64,000 nucleotides of DNA. Source: Cinnamomum chago. Taxonomy: Eukaryota; Streptophyta; Magnoliopsida; Laurales; Lauraceae. Positions 34,205 to 44,470 of this stretch are shown in pieces. Each line of letters opens with the position of its first letter. The stretch's first letter is position 1. Location of the stretch: the NCBI GenBank assembly GCA_038049695.1, contig CP142456.1:72811922-72875921 (forward strand), read 5' to 3'. The notes beneath the pieces are model-generated. The model did not search any database. It had not been told where the DNA came from and was given only the letters and a program-made list of their open reading frames with translations. Made by a program: the position numbers and the translations under genes.

Positions 34205-37200
34205 CTCCCCCTCAAATTGATGTGGTAAAGTTGAAAACATCAATTTGCTAGTTAGATCATGATGACGCTGTTTGGGAAAAGTTTTGGTGAAGATGTCCGC
34301 CAACTGGTTGAACGAAGAGACATGAGGCAGAGTTATCTTCTCAATAACAACATGTTGACGGATGAAGTGACAATCAATCTCAATGTGCTTTGTTCGTTCA
34401 TGGAAGACCAGGTTATTGGCAATTCTGGTAGCACTGGTATTGTTCCCATAGAGAGGTGTGGGACGACCAACAAGAACACCTAATTCACACAGAAGGCGGC
34501 GGAGCCAGATAATTTCAGCACTGGCGGATGACATCGCCTGATATTCGGCCTCAGCAGAAGACTTTGAGACAGTGGTTTGCTTCTTGCACTTCCATGAAAT
34601 TAGAGAGTTGCCAAGAAACATACACCAACCAGTGGTAGACCTCCGAGAGTTCGGACAGCCAGCCCAGTCAGCATCCGCATAGGCTGATAATTGCAGAGAA
34701 TTATCAGAAGGGAAGAAGAGACCATGATGAAGAGTTCCTTTAACATAGCGGAGGATGCGTAACACAACAGTAAGGTGCGGTTTGTGGGGATTGCTAATAA
34801 ACTGGCTAACCGTATGAACTTCATGAGAAATATCCGGACGAGTCATGTTAAGTAGAGCAAACTACTAACTATCCGCCGAAAAACAGATGGATCATCCAGG
34901 GGAGTGCTATCATCAGAACTGATTTTGCTGTTCAATTCTAGAGGCGTATCAAAAGTGTGAGCATCATCAAGCCTGGCTGACGTGATCAAATCTGTCACAT
35001 ATTTGCGCTGAGGGACCCGAATGCCTGATTTGTTACGCACAAACTCAAGCCCCAAAAAATAGGTGAGAGGACCAAGATCTTTCATTCTGAAGTGGCGAGT
35101 AAGGTGGTGTTTGAGATCTGTAATGCCGGCAGTATCATTTCCACTGATAATCATATCATCAACATAGGCTAAGAGGAAAGTGTAGCCCTTCGATGTCCAT
35201 CTCAGGAAGAGGGAACTATCAGAGTGACTCTGACGAAATCCGGCTTGAAGAATTGTTGTCCGGAACTTATCGAACCAAGCCCTAGGAGCTTGTTTAAGCC
35301 CATAGAGAGCTTTCCTCAATTTGCACACATGCTTTGGAGGACAAGCATATCTTGGAGGAGGTTTTAAATAAACAATCTCGCTCAAATCCCCATGTAGAAA
35401 GGCATTTTTGACGTCCATTTGCCATAGAGGCCAGTTGCGGGCTGCCGCGACACAAAGAAGAGTACGAACGGTAGTCATTTTCACCACCGGTGCAAATGTT
35501 TCCTCATAGTCAATTCCATATTCATGTTTATATCCTTGTGCAACCAATCGGGCTTTGTAGCGATCAAGACTCCCATCAGAGTGTACTTTGATGGAGTATA
35601 TCCATTTGCTGCCAATCACAAAGGCTCCCTCAGGGGCCGGTACCAATTCCCATGTTCGGTTTGCTTCAAGAGCAACTAATTCCTCAGTCATAGCATCCTG
35701 CCAGTAAGCAATCTTTGAGGCCTGTGAATATGAAGTGGGGATAGGAGTACTATCTAAGGAAGTAAGGAGCAGAAAAGTCATAGCGGTTATGAGCAACAGA
35801 AAGACGACTAGAGCGTCGCAGAGAGATGGTGCTATCAGAAGGTGTATCATAACCTGAAGATGCAGTAGGCGGCGCTAGGAGAGGATCAGGAGAGGGAGTC
35901 GCCAGAGGAGGGACCTTGTTCCACCGGACATAGACTTTGGGAAGAGGTGATGGAGACTCAGACTCCGAGAATTATGGCAGATAGGATACAGCAATAGGAT
36001 GATTATCCAAATGTAAAGAAAAGAAGGGAATATGTTCCAAGAAAATTACATTACGAGAGATGCGCATTTGTTTTTCCAATTGATCATAACACAAAAATCC
36101 TTTGTGTTCATTACTGTAACCCAAAAAGATGCATTTAGCAGCCTGTGGAGATAACTTTGTGCGCTCAGCCGGAGGAAGATGAACAAAACACAAGCAACCA
36201 AAAACCCGTGAGAGTATGGAGGGGTTTGACCAAAGAGAACTTCATAAGGAGTAGTCTTTCCTAGAACAATGCTAGGAAGACGGTTGATAAGATACACAGC
36301 AGTTTGCGCAGCATCACACCAAAATTTGGGAGGGACTAAGAATGCAATCAACAGAGTACGAACAGTTTCAAGAATATGTCTGTTCTTTCTTTCCGCAATC
36401 CCATTTTGCTGAGGAGTATGCGGACAAGATTTTTGTGAACAATTCCTTTATCAGACAGGAAGGTAGATAATTCATGAGACATATATTCTCCACCGGAATT
36501 TGATCTAAGAATTTTGATTGCTTTATGAAATTGGGTGTGGACCATGTTATAAAATTTTTGAAAAATGGAGAAGACTTCAGATTTCATGCGCATAAAGTAA
36601 ATCCAAGTATGACGAGAATGGTCGTCAATAAAGGTCACATAGTATTTAAAACCTGTCCTACTCAAGGTAGGAGCAATTCCCCAAACATCTGAATGAATAA
36701 TGTCAAATGATGCCAAAGCACGAGCATTATGAACAGGAAAAGGTAAAATATGACTTTTACTTAAGCAACAAGTTTCGCACTTTGATTGAGATAAAGAAAT
36801 CATTTTATTATCAATAGGAGAATCTAAACAACCAAATTTAAATAATGAAAGCAAATGCGCATTATTCGCATGACCAAGACGTTTATGCCAAATAGTCCAC
36901 AATTTATTGAAATTAGAAGAAGCAAAGAAAGAATGATGTCCAATGTCCAGCAAGAATAGGCGCCCATGTTTACTCCCCATCGCGATCACCTTCCCAGTTT
37001 GTCGCCCCTGTATGACACAACCAGAGGAAGAAAAGTGAACAAGATAGTCAGGCGCCCATGTTTACTCCCCGTCGAGATCACCTTCCCTGTTTGTCGCCCC
37101 TGTATGACACAACCAAAGGAATAAAAGTGAACAAGATAGTCATCATCTATAAGTTGTCCTACAGAAAGTAGATTGGCTGATAATTTGGGAACAAAGTAGA

Positions 37201-38469
37201 CATTGGGAAGGGTGAAAGACTGGCCAGAAACACTAGATAAAGTAATGGTACCGACTCCTGAAATGAGGAGTTGATCCCCATTAGCAGTGGTTACTTTCTC
37301 TTTTCCAAGATAACGGTGGGAATCTGTAAAGCTATGTTCTACAGATGTCATGTGATTGGAGGCTCCTGAATCTAAAAACCATATGGAAGAGGTAATAGGA
37401 GAGGAAAGAGAAGCAGAGGAATGACAAGCAGGAGATGCTATATGACAATGAGTTTGATACTGACCGCCAGAAAAGCCCATTGACGCATCTGCAGAGGTAA
37501 TCGTGCTCTGGATCAGTTCTTGAATTTGAGCAGGAGTCATGGATACAACCCTAGATGAAGTGCTTCCTGCATCGGATGACGGTACTTGAGCCTGGAATGT
37601 AGAAGGAAGATTCTGTCTTGGCAGATTGGAGGGGAGCTTTTTAGGCTGCGTCTCATTCCTTCGTTGGAGGCTGCGGCAGTCATCAATAAGATGACCAGAC
37701 CTCTTGCAGTAACGACAAACCAACTTCTTGCGGCAATTCTTGGCAATATGACCTAAGTCGTTGCATTCATAGCATTGAGTGGGCTTCTGATTTGGGGTTG
37801 CTAGAAGAGCAGAGTCAGCCGGAAGGGGTGCAGAAAGGCCTTTGGTTCTTCAAGAATAGCCCGTTGGGAGGTGAGACGAAGTTCTTCGCAAAGTACTTCT
37901 TGAAAGCAGGTATCAAGATTAGCCAACAGTTCTCGGTTCATGAGAACAGACCGAACTTTCTGGTCGGAGATTCATAAGGAACTGGCTAATGTGAGTTTCC
38001 TCTTAGAGTTTAAGAGCCTCGGAGAGAAAGCAGGAGAGACTGTTTGAATCAACATGGAATCCCATTCGGTCCATAAGGTGAGGAAGTCATTAAAGTATTC
38101 CTGCACAGATCTATCCCCTTGAGTAAATTTAGCAATTTCATTATCCAAGTGAAATTTCCGGGCTTTGTTGGTTTGATGGTAGACCTTCTTGAAGTGAGCC
38201 CACATATCTGCTGTTGTATTATATGCTTGAAGAGCTACGGCAAGGGAGGAATCAATGGAGTTCAGAATCCAAGTAATCACCTTGGCATTTTCCTTGGACC
38301 AGGTGGCTATGACTTTGGAGTCCGTGGTGCTTGGAGTGGGAGGTTTTGTAACCGTTCCATCCAGATAACCAAATAGCCCCTGTCCTTCGACGAAATTCTT
38401 CAGATGGAAGGACCAGGCCATATAATTTTGCCCATTAAACTTAACAGGAATAACATCATACTTTTCCAT
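34205..38469 (-). pseudogene. Copia gag-pol, heavily degenerate
   Basis: Translation would start at ATG 38469 (MEKYDVIPVKFNGQNYMAWS). Visible in order: gag; one CCHC-like knuckle (VCRYCKRSGHLIDDC near 37720); protease WFLDSGASNHM (near 37375); integrase finger (WHKRLGH, CETC) and core (HSDVWGI, FIDDHSRHTW); reverse transcriptase with YVDD at 35155-35166; and RNase H (SSAEAEYQAMS). The frame is interrupted at least five times, near 37750-37970, 36960-37140 (tandem duplication), 36350-36430, 35850-35980 and 34845. Protein order and motifs make the Copia call secure, and the lesions show it cannot supply proteins. Confidence 0.9.
36959..37142. repeat. 92-bp tandem duplication inside Copia pol
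   Basis: Units 36959-37050 and 37051-37142 both begin GGCGCCCATGTTTACTCCCC. The unit length is not a multiple of three, so the duplication by itself shifts the frame between protease and integrase. Copies differ by a few substitutions, so the event is not very recent. Confidence 0.95.
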
Positions 38470-39042
38470 GTTCTCAAAAGGCAGTAAAAATGTATCACAG
38501 AGAAGATGTCCAACCAAAAACCCTTCGACATATAGGGATGGAGATGACTAGACAGCAATAATCAGCAAGAGAGGCTGAATGACTGGTTCAGATGGTTAAT
38601 TGGAGCAAAATGATGAACTCCAAACAAGAAAAGAACCCGACAGTGCCAAAAATAGTTCCAGACGACCACTATTTTGGTGCTGGAGTGGTCACGTGGGGCC
38701 CACAATGGCATCAGACCAATGATCAGAGAGTACAGTCTTCTCCAGATCAGGTTGCAAGGCAAACTGATGAAAATCCGCAAAATTGAACGGATCTGATAAC
38801 AATTATCTTGTAAAACTGGGAAAATCCAAGTGGCAGTAGATGGCCTACCTCTGATGTGCTAAAAATCCTGAAAAAATGCCCATAAATCTTGGAGAAGAGG
38901 GGCGACCACTGTGGTGGTGAGTAGTTTTGATTTCTGGATGATCGGAAGATGGCCCACCTTGGATGGTCACCTTGCAGAATGACGATAGAGATTCTGCTGA
39001 GAGAGAACTGATATGGAGGGATCCCACAGTCCTCTGATACCA

Positions 39043-39160
39043 TGTAAGAAACCATATACCAACCCAAAAGCTTGAGCTGATAGGTGGAAGGCCCATATAG
39101 GTATATTAAGATATGTCAAGCCTATTACTTAGGCGATGTGGGATGTGGGACTTCCCAACA
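39043..39160 (-). repeat. LTR-A, 5' copy (TRIM-type, 118 bp)
   Basis: The minus strand begins TGTTGGGAAGTCCCACATCC and ends GGTTTCTTACA, then enters the PBS TGGTATCAGAG. The short length and the CCCACATC motif near the start are typical of TRIM LTRs. Confidence 0.9.
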
Positions 39161-39165
39161 AGTAC

Positions 39166-41985
39166 TTTCCAGCTTCTCTATGGTAACTCTGCCCTGCTGT
39201 AGTCTTTTACTACTGCTGCAGGAATTGAAGTCATTCTTGTCTGCTGCCTGTGTTAGGCTGTTAGCCATAAAAGATGGCCAGTTAAAACTGGTATATGATT
39301 GTCTTAGTTGCAGCAATCTTAATCCTGAATGTAAAGAGTTGAGTGTATATTATTACTTCTACACTTTCTTATTGAAAGGGTGTATTTTGCAGCTGCTGGC
39401 TGTCACTGCAGTCTTGTGGATACATTTCCTTCTGATTTTCCTAGAAAGTTAGTTTTGGTTACTTTGTTGTATTTGTTTCCATTGCTTATGGGGAAATCAC
39501 TACTTGTTTGGTTTTTTTTTTTTTGGTCCGTACCAAATGTACAATGTCTCATGTTATATTTGTTTATTAGTATGAACTAAGATGACTGATAAGGTAATAC
39601 CTATTTTAAACTATTAATACTTGATCACATTAGGTTTGCTCACGTGTTATATTGTTCTCTGTAACATTCAAACTCGATCAAAGATGTCTTAGTTAGAACA
39701 TTTATACCTTAAAAGGTTTTTGATGGAGAATAACAATGGAAATAACAGTGTGCCCTTGACATCTTATACATCTTTTATGGAATTTTTCTTTTTCCTTCTT
39801 TTTTTTTATACAAATGTGGATATGTTATTTTAACCTTGGGACCAGATTTGTTTCTTTTATTGGAGCTTATTTCCTCTTAGAGTATTCATCACTAGAGGCC
39901 TGCTGTGTAAATAAATGGACTAGAGAGATGCTTAACTGCAGTAATATAACATTAGCTGTTGGGCAGACATCACCTTTGCTGCTCTCTAATAAAATATGAC
40001 CTAGCAGTCTAGCAATATTTCTATGGAAGACATGAATGATCCTGCAGCTGAGGGTTCGTCAATAGTGAATAACTTCTATATTGGCAAAAATAGTAGCAAC
40101 ATGTTGGTTAGACCTTTCACTTGCAGAGCAGGTGCCAGGATCTAGTTCATTAACCTCAACATTGACTTTAATAGTTCTAGTCTTGCTTGAATGTTTAGGA
40201 CTAAACATCATAGAAAATACAATAATGTCTATATTAGAGTGACAGTGCTCAATTACTATGACTTCTGCTATGAAATAAGAACAGAACTTGAATGCATCAG
40301 ATTCAGGGATATGATAAACAAAGTCCTTTTATTGAGATGCCTTGACATAAACGTGTCCTAGTTTAGATATCTGTGTATGAGAGATAGCAATGAGATCACT
40401 TTTTTTTTTTTTTTCCTTTTATGTTCTCTTCCATAATTATTTCTATTCTTTTTTATCTTATGTAACAATTCTCAATGCAGCAGCTTGAGCGGGGCATGGG
40501 CAGCAATTAGCGTGGAGTGTTCGGCTGAGAAAAAAATTAAGTAAAGGCGGGCACAGGAGTGGTCCACAAGCTGTTATGACTGACGCTTTCGGAAATAAAA
40601 ACATGCTACTAATCAGTAGTGTAATCCAAGTTGTCTGTACATTATGGAAAGTCTTCTACTAGGTTGATGCATGTAATTCTGTTCACATTATATAATTTTT
40701 TTAAAAGTCAAACTACTGCTTCCCCTTTGGCTTGAATGGATGCAAAGGCACTTATAATTGTGGATAGTGGGTAAAGGGTTTGTTATCAACTAATCACTTA
40801 AATGGAATATTAGTGGCACGATTACCATTAATCAATGAATGGTGATAGGCTGGAGGCCCCTGCCAGCTGTTGACATTGGCATGCTTTGCTGGGAATTTAC
40901 CTACTTTTATGTCGTTTAGGTTCCTTTGTAATAATAGTTTGGGATGATGATCTTATGGTGACATTTCCTTACGCACTGGTATTCACTGTTAATCTAAGTT
41001 CTGGAACTATTTCTGAAAAGCAGTACATCAGAATGGGGTCAGAGAGAATGAAATGAATGATTCAATCATTATGAATGGAAAGAATGCCTTCCATCAACCT
41101 TCAGGTGGAAAGGAGAAGGAAAATCCTGGAGCTAAGCAGACGTTTCAATTGTAAATTGCATTTGGATAGGAGAGGCCTATAATTTGGATGACCCTAGTTT
41201 CTCCTGTATTGAAGAACACTTCCTGTACTTCAGTGTGTAGATCTTATTGCTGCTGCAAGATAACAGTTTCTGCTGAATTGCTCCTATGTCTGTCTCAGCT
41301 TTTGGCCGTGCAAATATCTTGTCATGGATAATGGGGTGGGGGTACATGAAAAGGTCTCTTTGTAGATAAGGACCAAGAAACAAAAAAATCAACCCATGAG
41401 ATAATCATAGCCTTTGGTTTAACAGCCTTGACATAATTATAGCCCTTGATTTAGTAGCCTTAATATTTAGAAGTCTTTTAATCATAAATTTCTTTGAAAT
41501 TCAAACCAATGGTGGTAAAGGTCTGATGATGGTGAAGCCCAGGTTTGGTACCGGATTAGAGGGGATGAGAGAGTGAAAGGGTTTGCATGATTAAAGGTGG
41601 GCCCAAGTGGACTCCATAGAGCTTGACTGCAAAAGTAGTAGCGCGCAGGAGAACATTTTTCACGAGTAAGAAAATACTTTATAGCAAAAGGAAAGGGAAA
41701 AAAAAGGAAGAAAAAATTATTATATCATCCATTTTTCAAACAGTATTCTTCTCTCAAAAGAAATTACGATATCATTTTGTCATCTAAAAAACACATGCCA
41801 ATGAGGATATTTTAACATAGCATAGACGTTTTTCAACTATCATCAATGTCTTATTATCAATGGCATGACTATTTTGCAAATAACTGCAAATACAAGGGGA
41901 GGTATATGCAAAAACAAAAAACATAAACCCGTTTATATAAAAAGATGGGAAATAAATATCTCTCCCTATATTCTTTAATAAAGGA
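39166..41985. other. Intergenic, no recognisable gene
   Basis: Searched on both strands for the missing SNF7 exons and other coding: none found. Short open frames lack family features. Mostly AT-rich with T-runs. Confidence 0.5.
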
Positions 41986-42300
41986 GCTTCTAAATACACC
42001 ACATTTCTCTTTGCACGCCACTAATTTAAATTTTATTTTATAACCAATATACCCACGTAGTAAATTATCGAAAAGAACAATTAATAAACTCTCAACTCTC
42101 TCCAATTTCTTCAATTAATAAACTCTAAACTCTCTCCAATTTCTTTCAATTTCTCACAATTTTTGTTCGGGAGAATTCTGAAAATTTCAACTACTTAATC
42201 CCCTCTGGCATTTGAATTGTTGCAGTTCTAGAAACTAACAAAGCTAAAATTGCATTTTTACGTGGTTTGAAATTCTGAATTCTTGCCTCCAAAGAGTATT
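41986..42300. repeat. Partial end of the TIR family at 43037
   Basis: GGAGCTTCTAAATACACCAC at about 41983-42002 resembles the terminal sequence of the element at 43037-44295. A near-duplicate AATTAATAAACTCT...CTCTCTCCAATTTCTT pair follows at about 42080-42145. No matching inverted end was identified. Confidence 0.45.
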
Positions 42301-42945
42301 TGAAATGCAAAGTACAAGTGTCATGTATTGTCATACAGCGGTGCTACACACCCCGACTGGGAGCCCGAGCTCCCATGTGGGGCGTTGGATCCCAGGGGTG
42401 TGTAGACTTTTTCATTGCCATATATTGCCAGCAATGTATTCATTTTCAGAAATACCTTTAACCAAACAGGCAAAAATTCAAAACTCCTCTTCCTCCTCCC
42501 CTTCCCCCTCCCACTCCCGGCTGGATGTGAAAAATACCACTCTCCAAAACCAGAAACCCGCCTCTCCGGGCCCTAACGTCCGTCTTCATCTCTTGCTCAA
42601 AACCTCGCTTCTCCTTGTTTGCAATTAGTTGTTTTCCGTCAACCAACTGCTCTCCACAGGACCACAACCAGTCCTGACGATGGTCTCCCATTTCTTCCCA
42701 ATGCATATGCTAACGGAAAACTGCACTCGATTCTCCTTCTCCAGATGAGGGATGGGCTACGTCATCGGTAAGACCGACTCCGTCGTAGGCCGGAAGCCTT
42801 CCGTCTCCGCCGTCGCCTGCGACGCCATTGAGAGTTGGACGCCGTGTCGAGTCGACAGCTTCAAGAAGCTCGATGAGGCGAACAAAACCCAGCAGCAAGG
42901 GGGGAAAATTGGGATATATAGAGAAGAGGGAGCTAAGCAGTTGAG
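42301..42945. other. GC-richer segment of unknown nature
   Basis: Base composition rises sharply over about 42340-42900 compared with neighbours, and open frames exist on both strands. The best minus-strand start is ATG at 42825 (MASQATAETEGFRPTTE), but it stops after about 25 codons. No family is recognised. It could be a relic of an exon or a captured gene fragment between the two related TIR ends at 41986 and 43037. Confidence 0.35.
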
Positions 42946-43033
42946 ATTATGGTAGTTTACGTATGGTGGGGTTGTCGATTGAAATTTTCATTATGGTAGT
43001 TTACGTATGGTGGGGTTGTCGATTGAAATTTTC
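42946..43033. repeat. 44-bp unit tandemly duplicated
   Basis: Units 42946-42989 and 42990-43033 (ATTATGGTAGTTTACGTATG start) are identical by eye, abutting the left end of the TIR element at 43037. Confidence 0.95.
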
Positions 43034-43036
43034 ATA

Positions 43037-44295
43037 GGGCTTCTAAATACACAACGATTTTTGCCTTTTCAACACACATAATATTTTAAAACTTTTTTAT
43101 TATATTTATTTTCCTATATAAAATTACCAAACACTTGAACTTCTAATTTCTCTTTGCATACAGTTTTATTTTACTTTCATCATTTCATTCTTATTATTCT
43201 TGTTCCTCTCATTCATTCCTTCACTCTCGTTCCTTTTTTCCTTTAATCTCATTATTCCCTTCACATCACTATCTCTTCATTTATCACATTCTACTCTCCA
43301 TTTATATCTCACCATTGTCAGACATATTATTTCTTAGTGAAATCCCACTCTCAATATATATATTTTTTTGTCTAATGGATGGGCAAACTAATAAGTAAAA
43401 TGTAGTTTCCGAACAGAACATCAGTGAGAAGATGAGTTGTTATTTTGTTTATTTTGATTTCCGCCATTTCTCTAAGCTTGTAATGCCTTTTTTTAATTTC
43501 CTTTGCCGCAAAACGTTAAGACTTTTAGTACAGAACAAACTACTAATTGATGAGCAAACTAATAAGCAAAATATAGTTTTTTAACATAACATCAATGAGA
43601 ATATGAGTTGTTATGTTGTTTATTTTTATTTTCGCCATTTCTTAAAGCTCGTAAAATCTTTTTTAATTTTTGTTGCCGCAAAACATTCAGACTTTCAGTG
43701 CAGAACAAACTACCAATGTTCAACTGTATTTGGCTGAACAAAAAGTTTATGTTCAGCCACATAGTGTTGAACATATTGATTATTTTCTCTTATTTTCCTT
43801 TACTTTGTAATCAACAATGATTTTGCTGTGGGTTTTGTTGTAGATTGGTTGTAAGTGCTAAAATCCAAATTATATATGGCATATCATAGTCTATGATGAC
43901 CATATCTATAACGAATCTCAAATACACATTTAGAGATGAACAACAAATGGAGAAAATGTAGCAAATATTATTTGATTGAAAGGGGCCAAGAGAGTACGAT
44001 AATGATAGATCGATGAATGACTGGAAAAATAGATAAAGGAAAAGGAAACGAAGAAGATGATGATCTTGAGTACACTCACCACATGACATATAAAGAGGAA
44101 TCAGAAGAAAATGATGAGGGTTTTCACTGATTGGAATGAATGCTCCAAATGATGGTGGTAAGTTGTGTGTAGAGAAAAAGGGAATATAATTATTTTAGGT
44201 ATATTTTGAGTGTGTGGAAAGCAAAATTAGAATTTTAAATTTTTTAGATAGAATTTGTGTGTAAAGGGCTATAATTGTTGTGTATTTAGAAGACC
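43037..44295. mobile_element. Non-autonomous TIR element, 1.26 kb
   Basis: The left end GGGCTTCTAAATACACAACG and the inverted right end (minus strand GGTCTTCTAAATACACAACA) match over about 28 bp with few mismatches. No transposase coding. The flanking duplication is unclear, so I do not assign a superfamily. It contains a 171-bp tandem repeat. Confidence 0.7.
43378..43720. repeat. Diverged two-copy tandem repeat, period 171 bp
   Basis: GATGGGCAAACTAATAAG at 43378 and GATGAGCAAACTAATAAG at 43549 start two copies. The copies share AGTTGTTATKTTGTTTATTT and GCCGCAAAAC. Several substitutions separate them. It lies inside the TIR element. Confidence 0.85.
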
Positions 44296-44362
44296 ACAAA
44301 TTTTATAATATTAAGTGGTGGGTGCAGAGAGAAGAAGAGTGAAGCATACGTCTTTAAAAGCA

Positions 44363-44368
44363 TATATA
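44363..44368 (+). promoter_or_regulatory. Possible TATA box of zinc-finger gene
   Basis: TATATA about 105 bp upstream of ATG 44471, followed by a CT-rich leader (44438-44456). The position is plausible for a plant TATA box with a short 5' UTR. It is inferred from position only. Confidence 0.35.
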
Positions 44369-44470
44369 ACATATTTTAATCCGAAAAAGCTTCATCTTAC
44401 CCTAACCAGCTCTTTTTCTCCGTCCCCAACCTCCGGCGCTCTCTCTCTCTCTTCTTTATCGAGAGCGTCG

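Larger units (their letters stand above)
33697..39160 (-). mobile_element. Chimeric TRIM/Copia retroelement with one TSD
   Basis: The outer boundaries are two copies of a 118-bp LTR (LTR-A, 33697-33814 and 39043-39160), flanked by the direct repeat AGTAC (33692-33696 and 39161-39165). On the minus strand the order is: LTR-A, PBS, Copia leader and gag-pol, polypurine tract, a different 297-bp LTR (LTR-B, 33908-34204), a second PBS, a 93-bp non-coding TRIM interior, polypurine tract, LTR-A. LTR-A with that short interior is by itself a complete TRIM layout. LTR-B belongs to the Copia body, whose own 5' LTR is missing. Both junctions fall at the shared tRNA-iMet PBS. The Copia part is degenerate. 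Confidence 0.85.

Noticed and set aside
42710-42955. Opposed 62- and 67-codon frames in GC-rich DNA
   Set aside because: No recognisable domain, both short, frame openness explained by GC content; kept only as an unexplained island.
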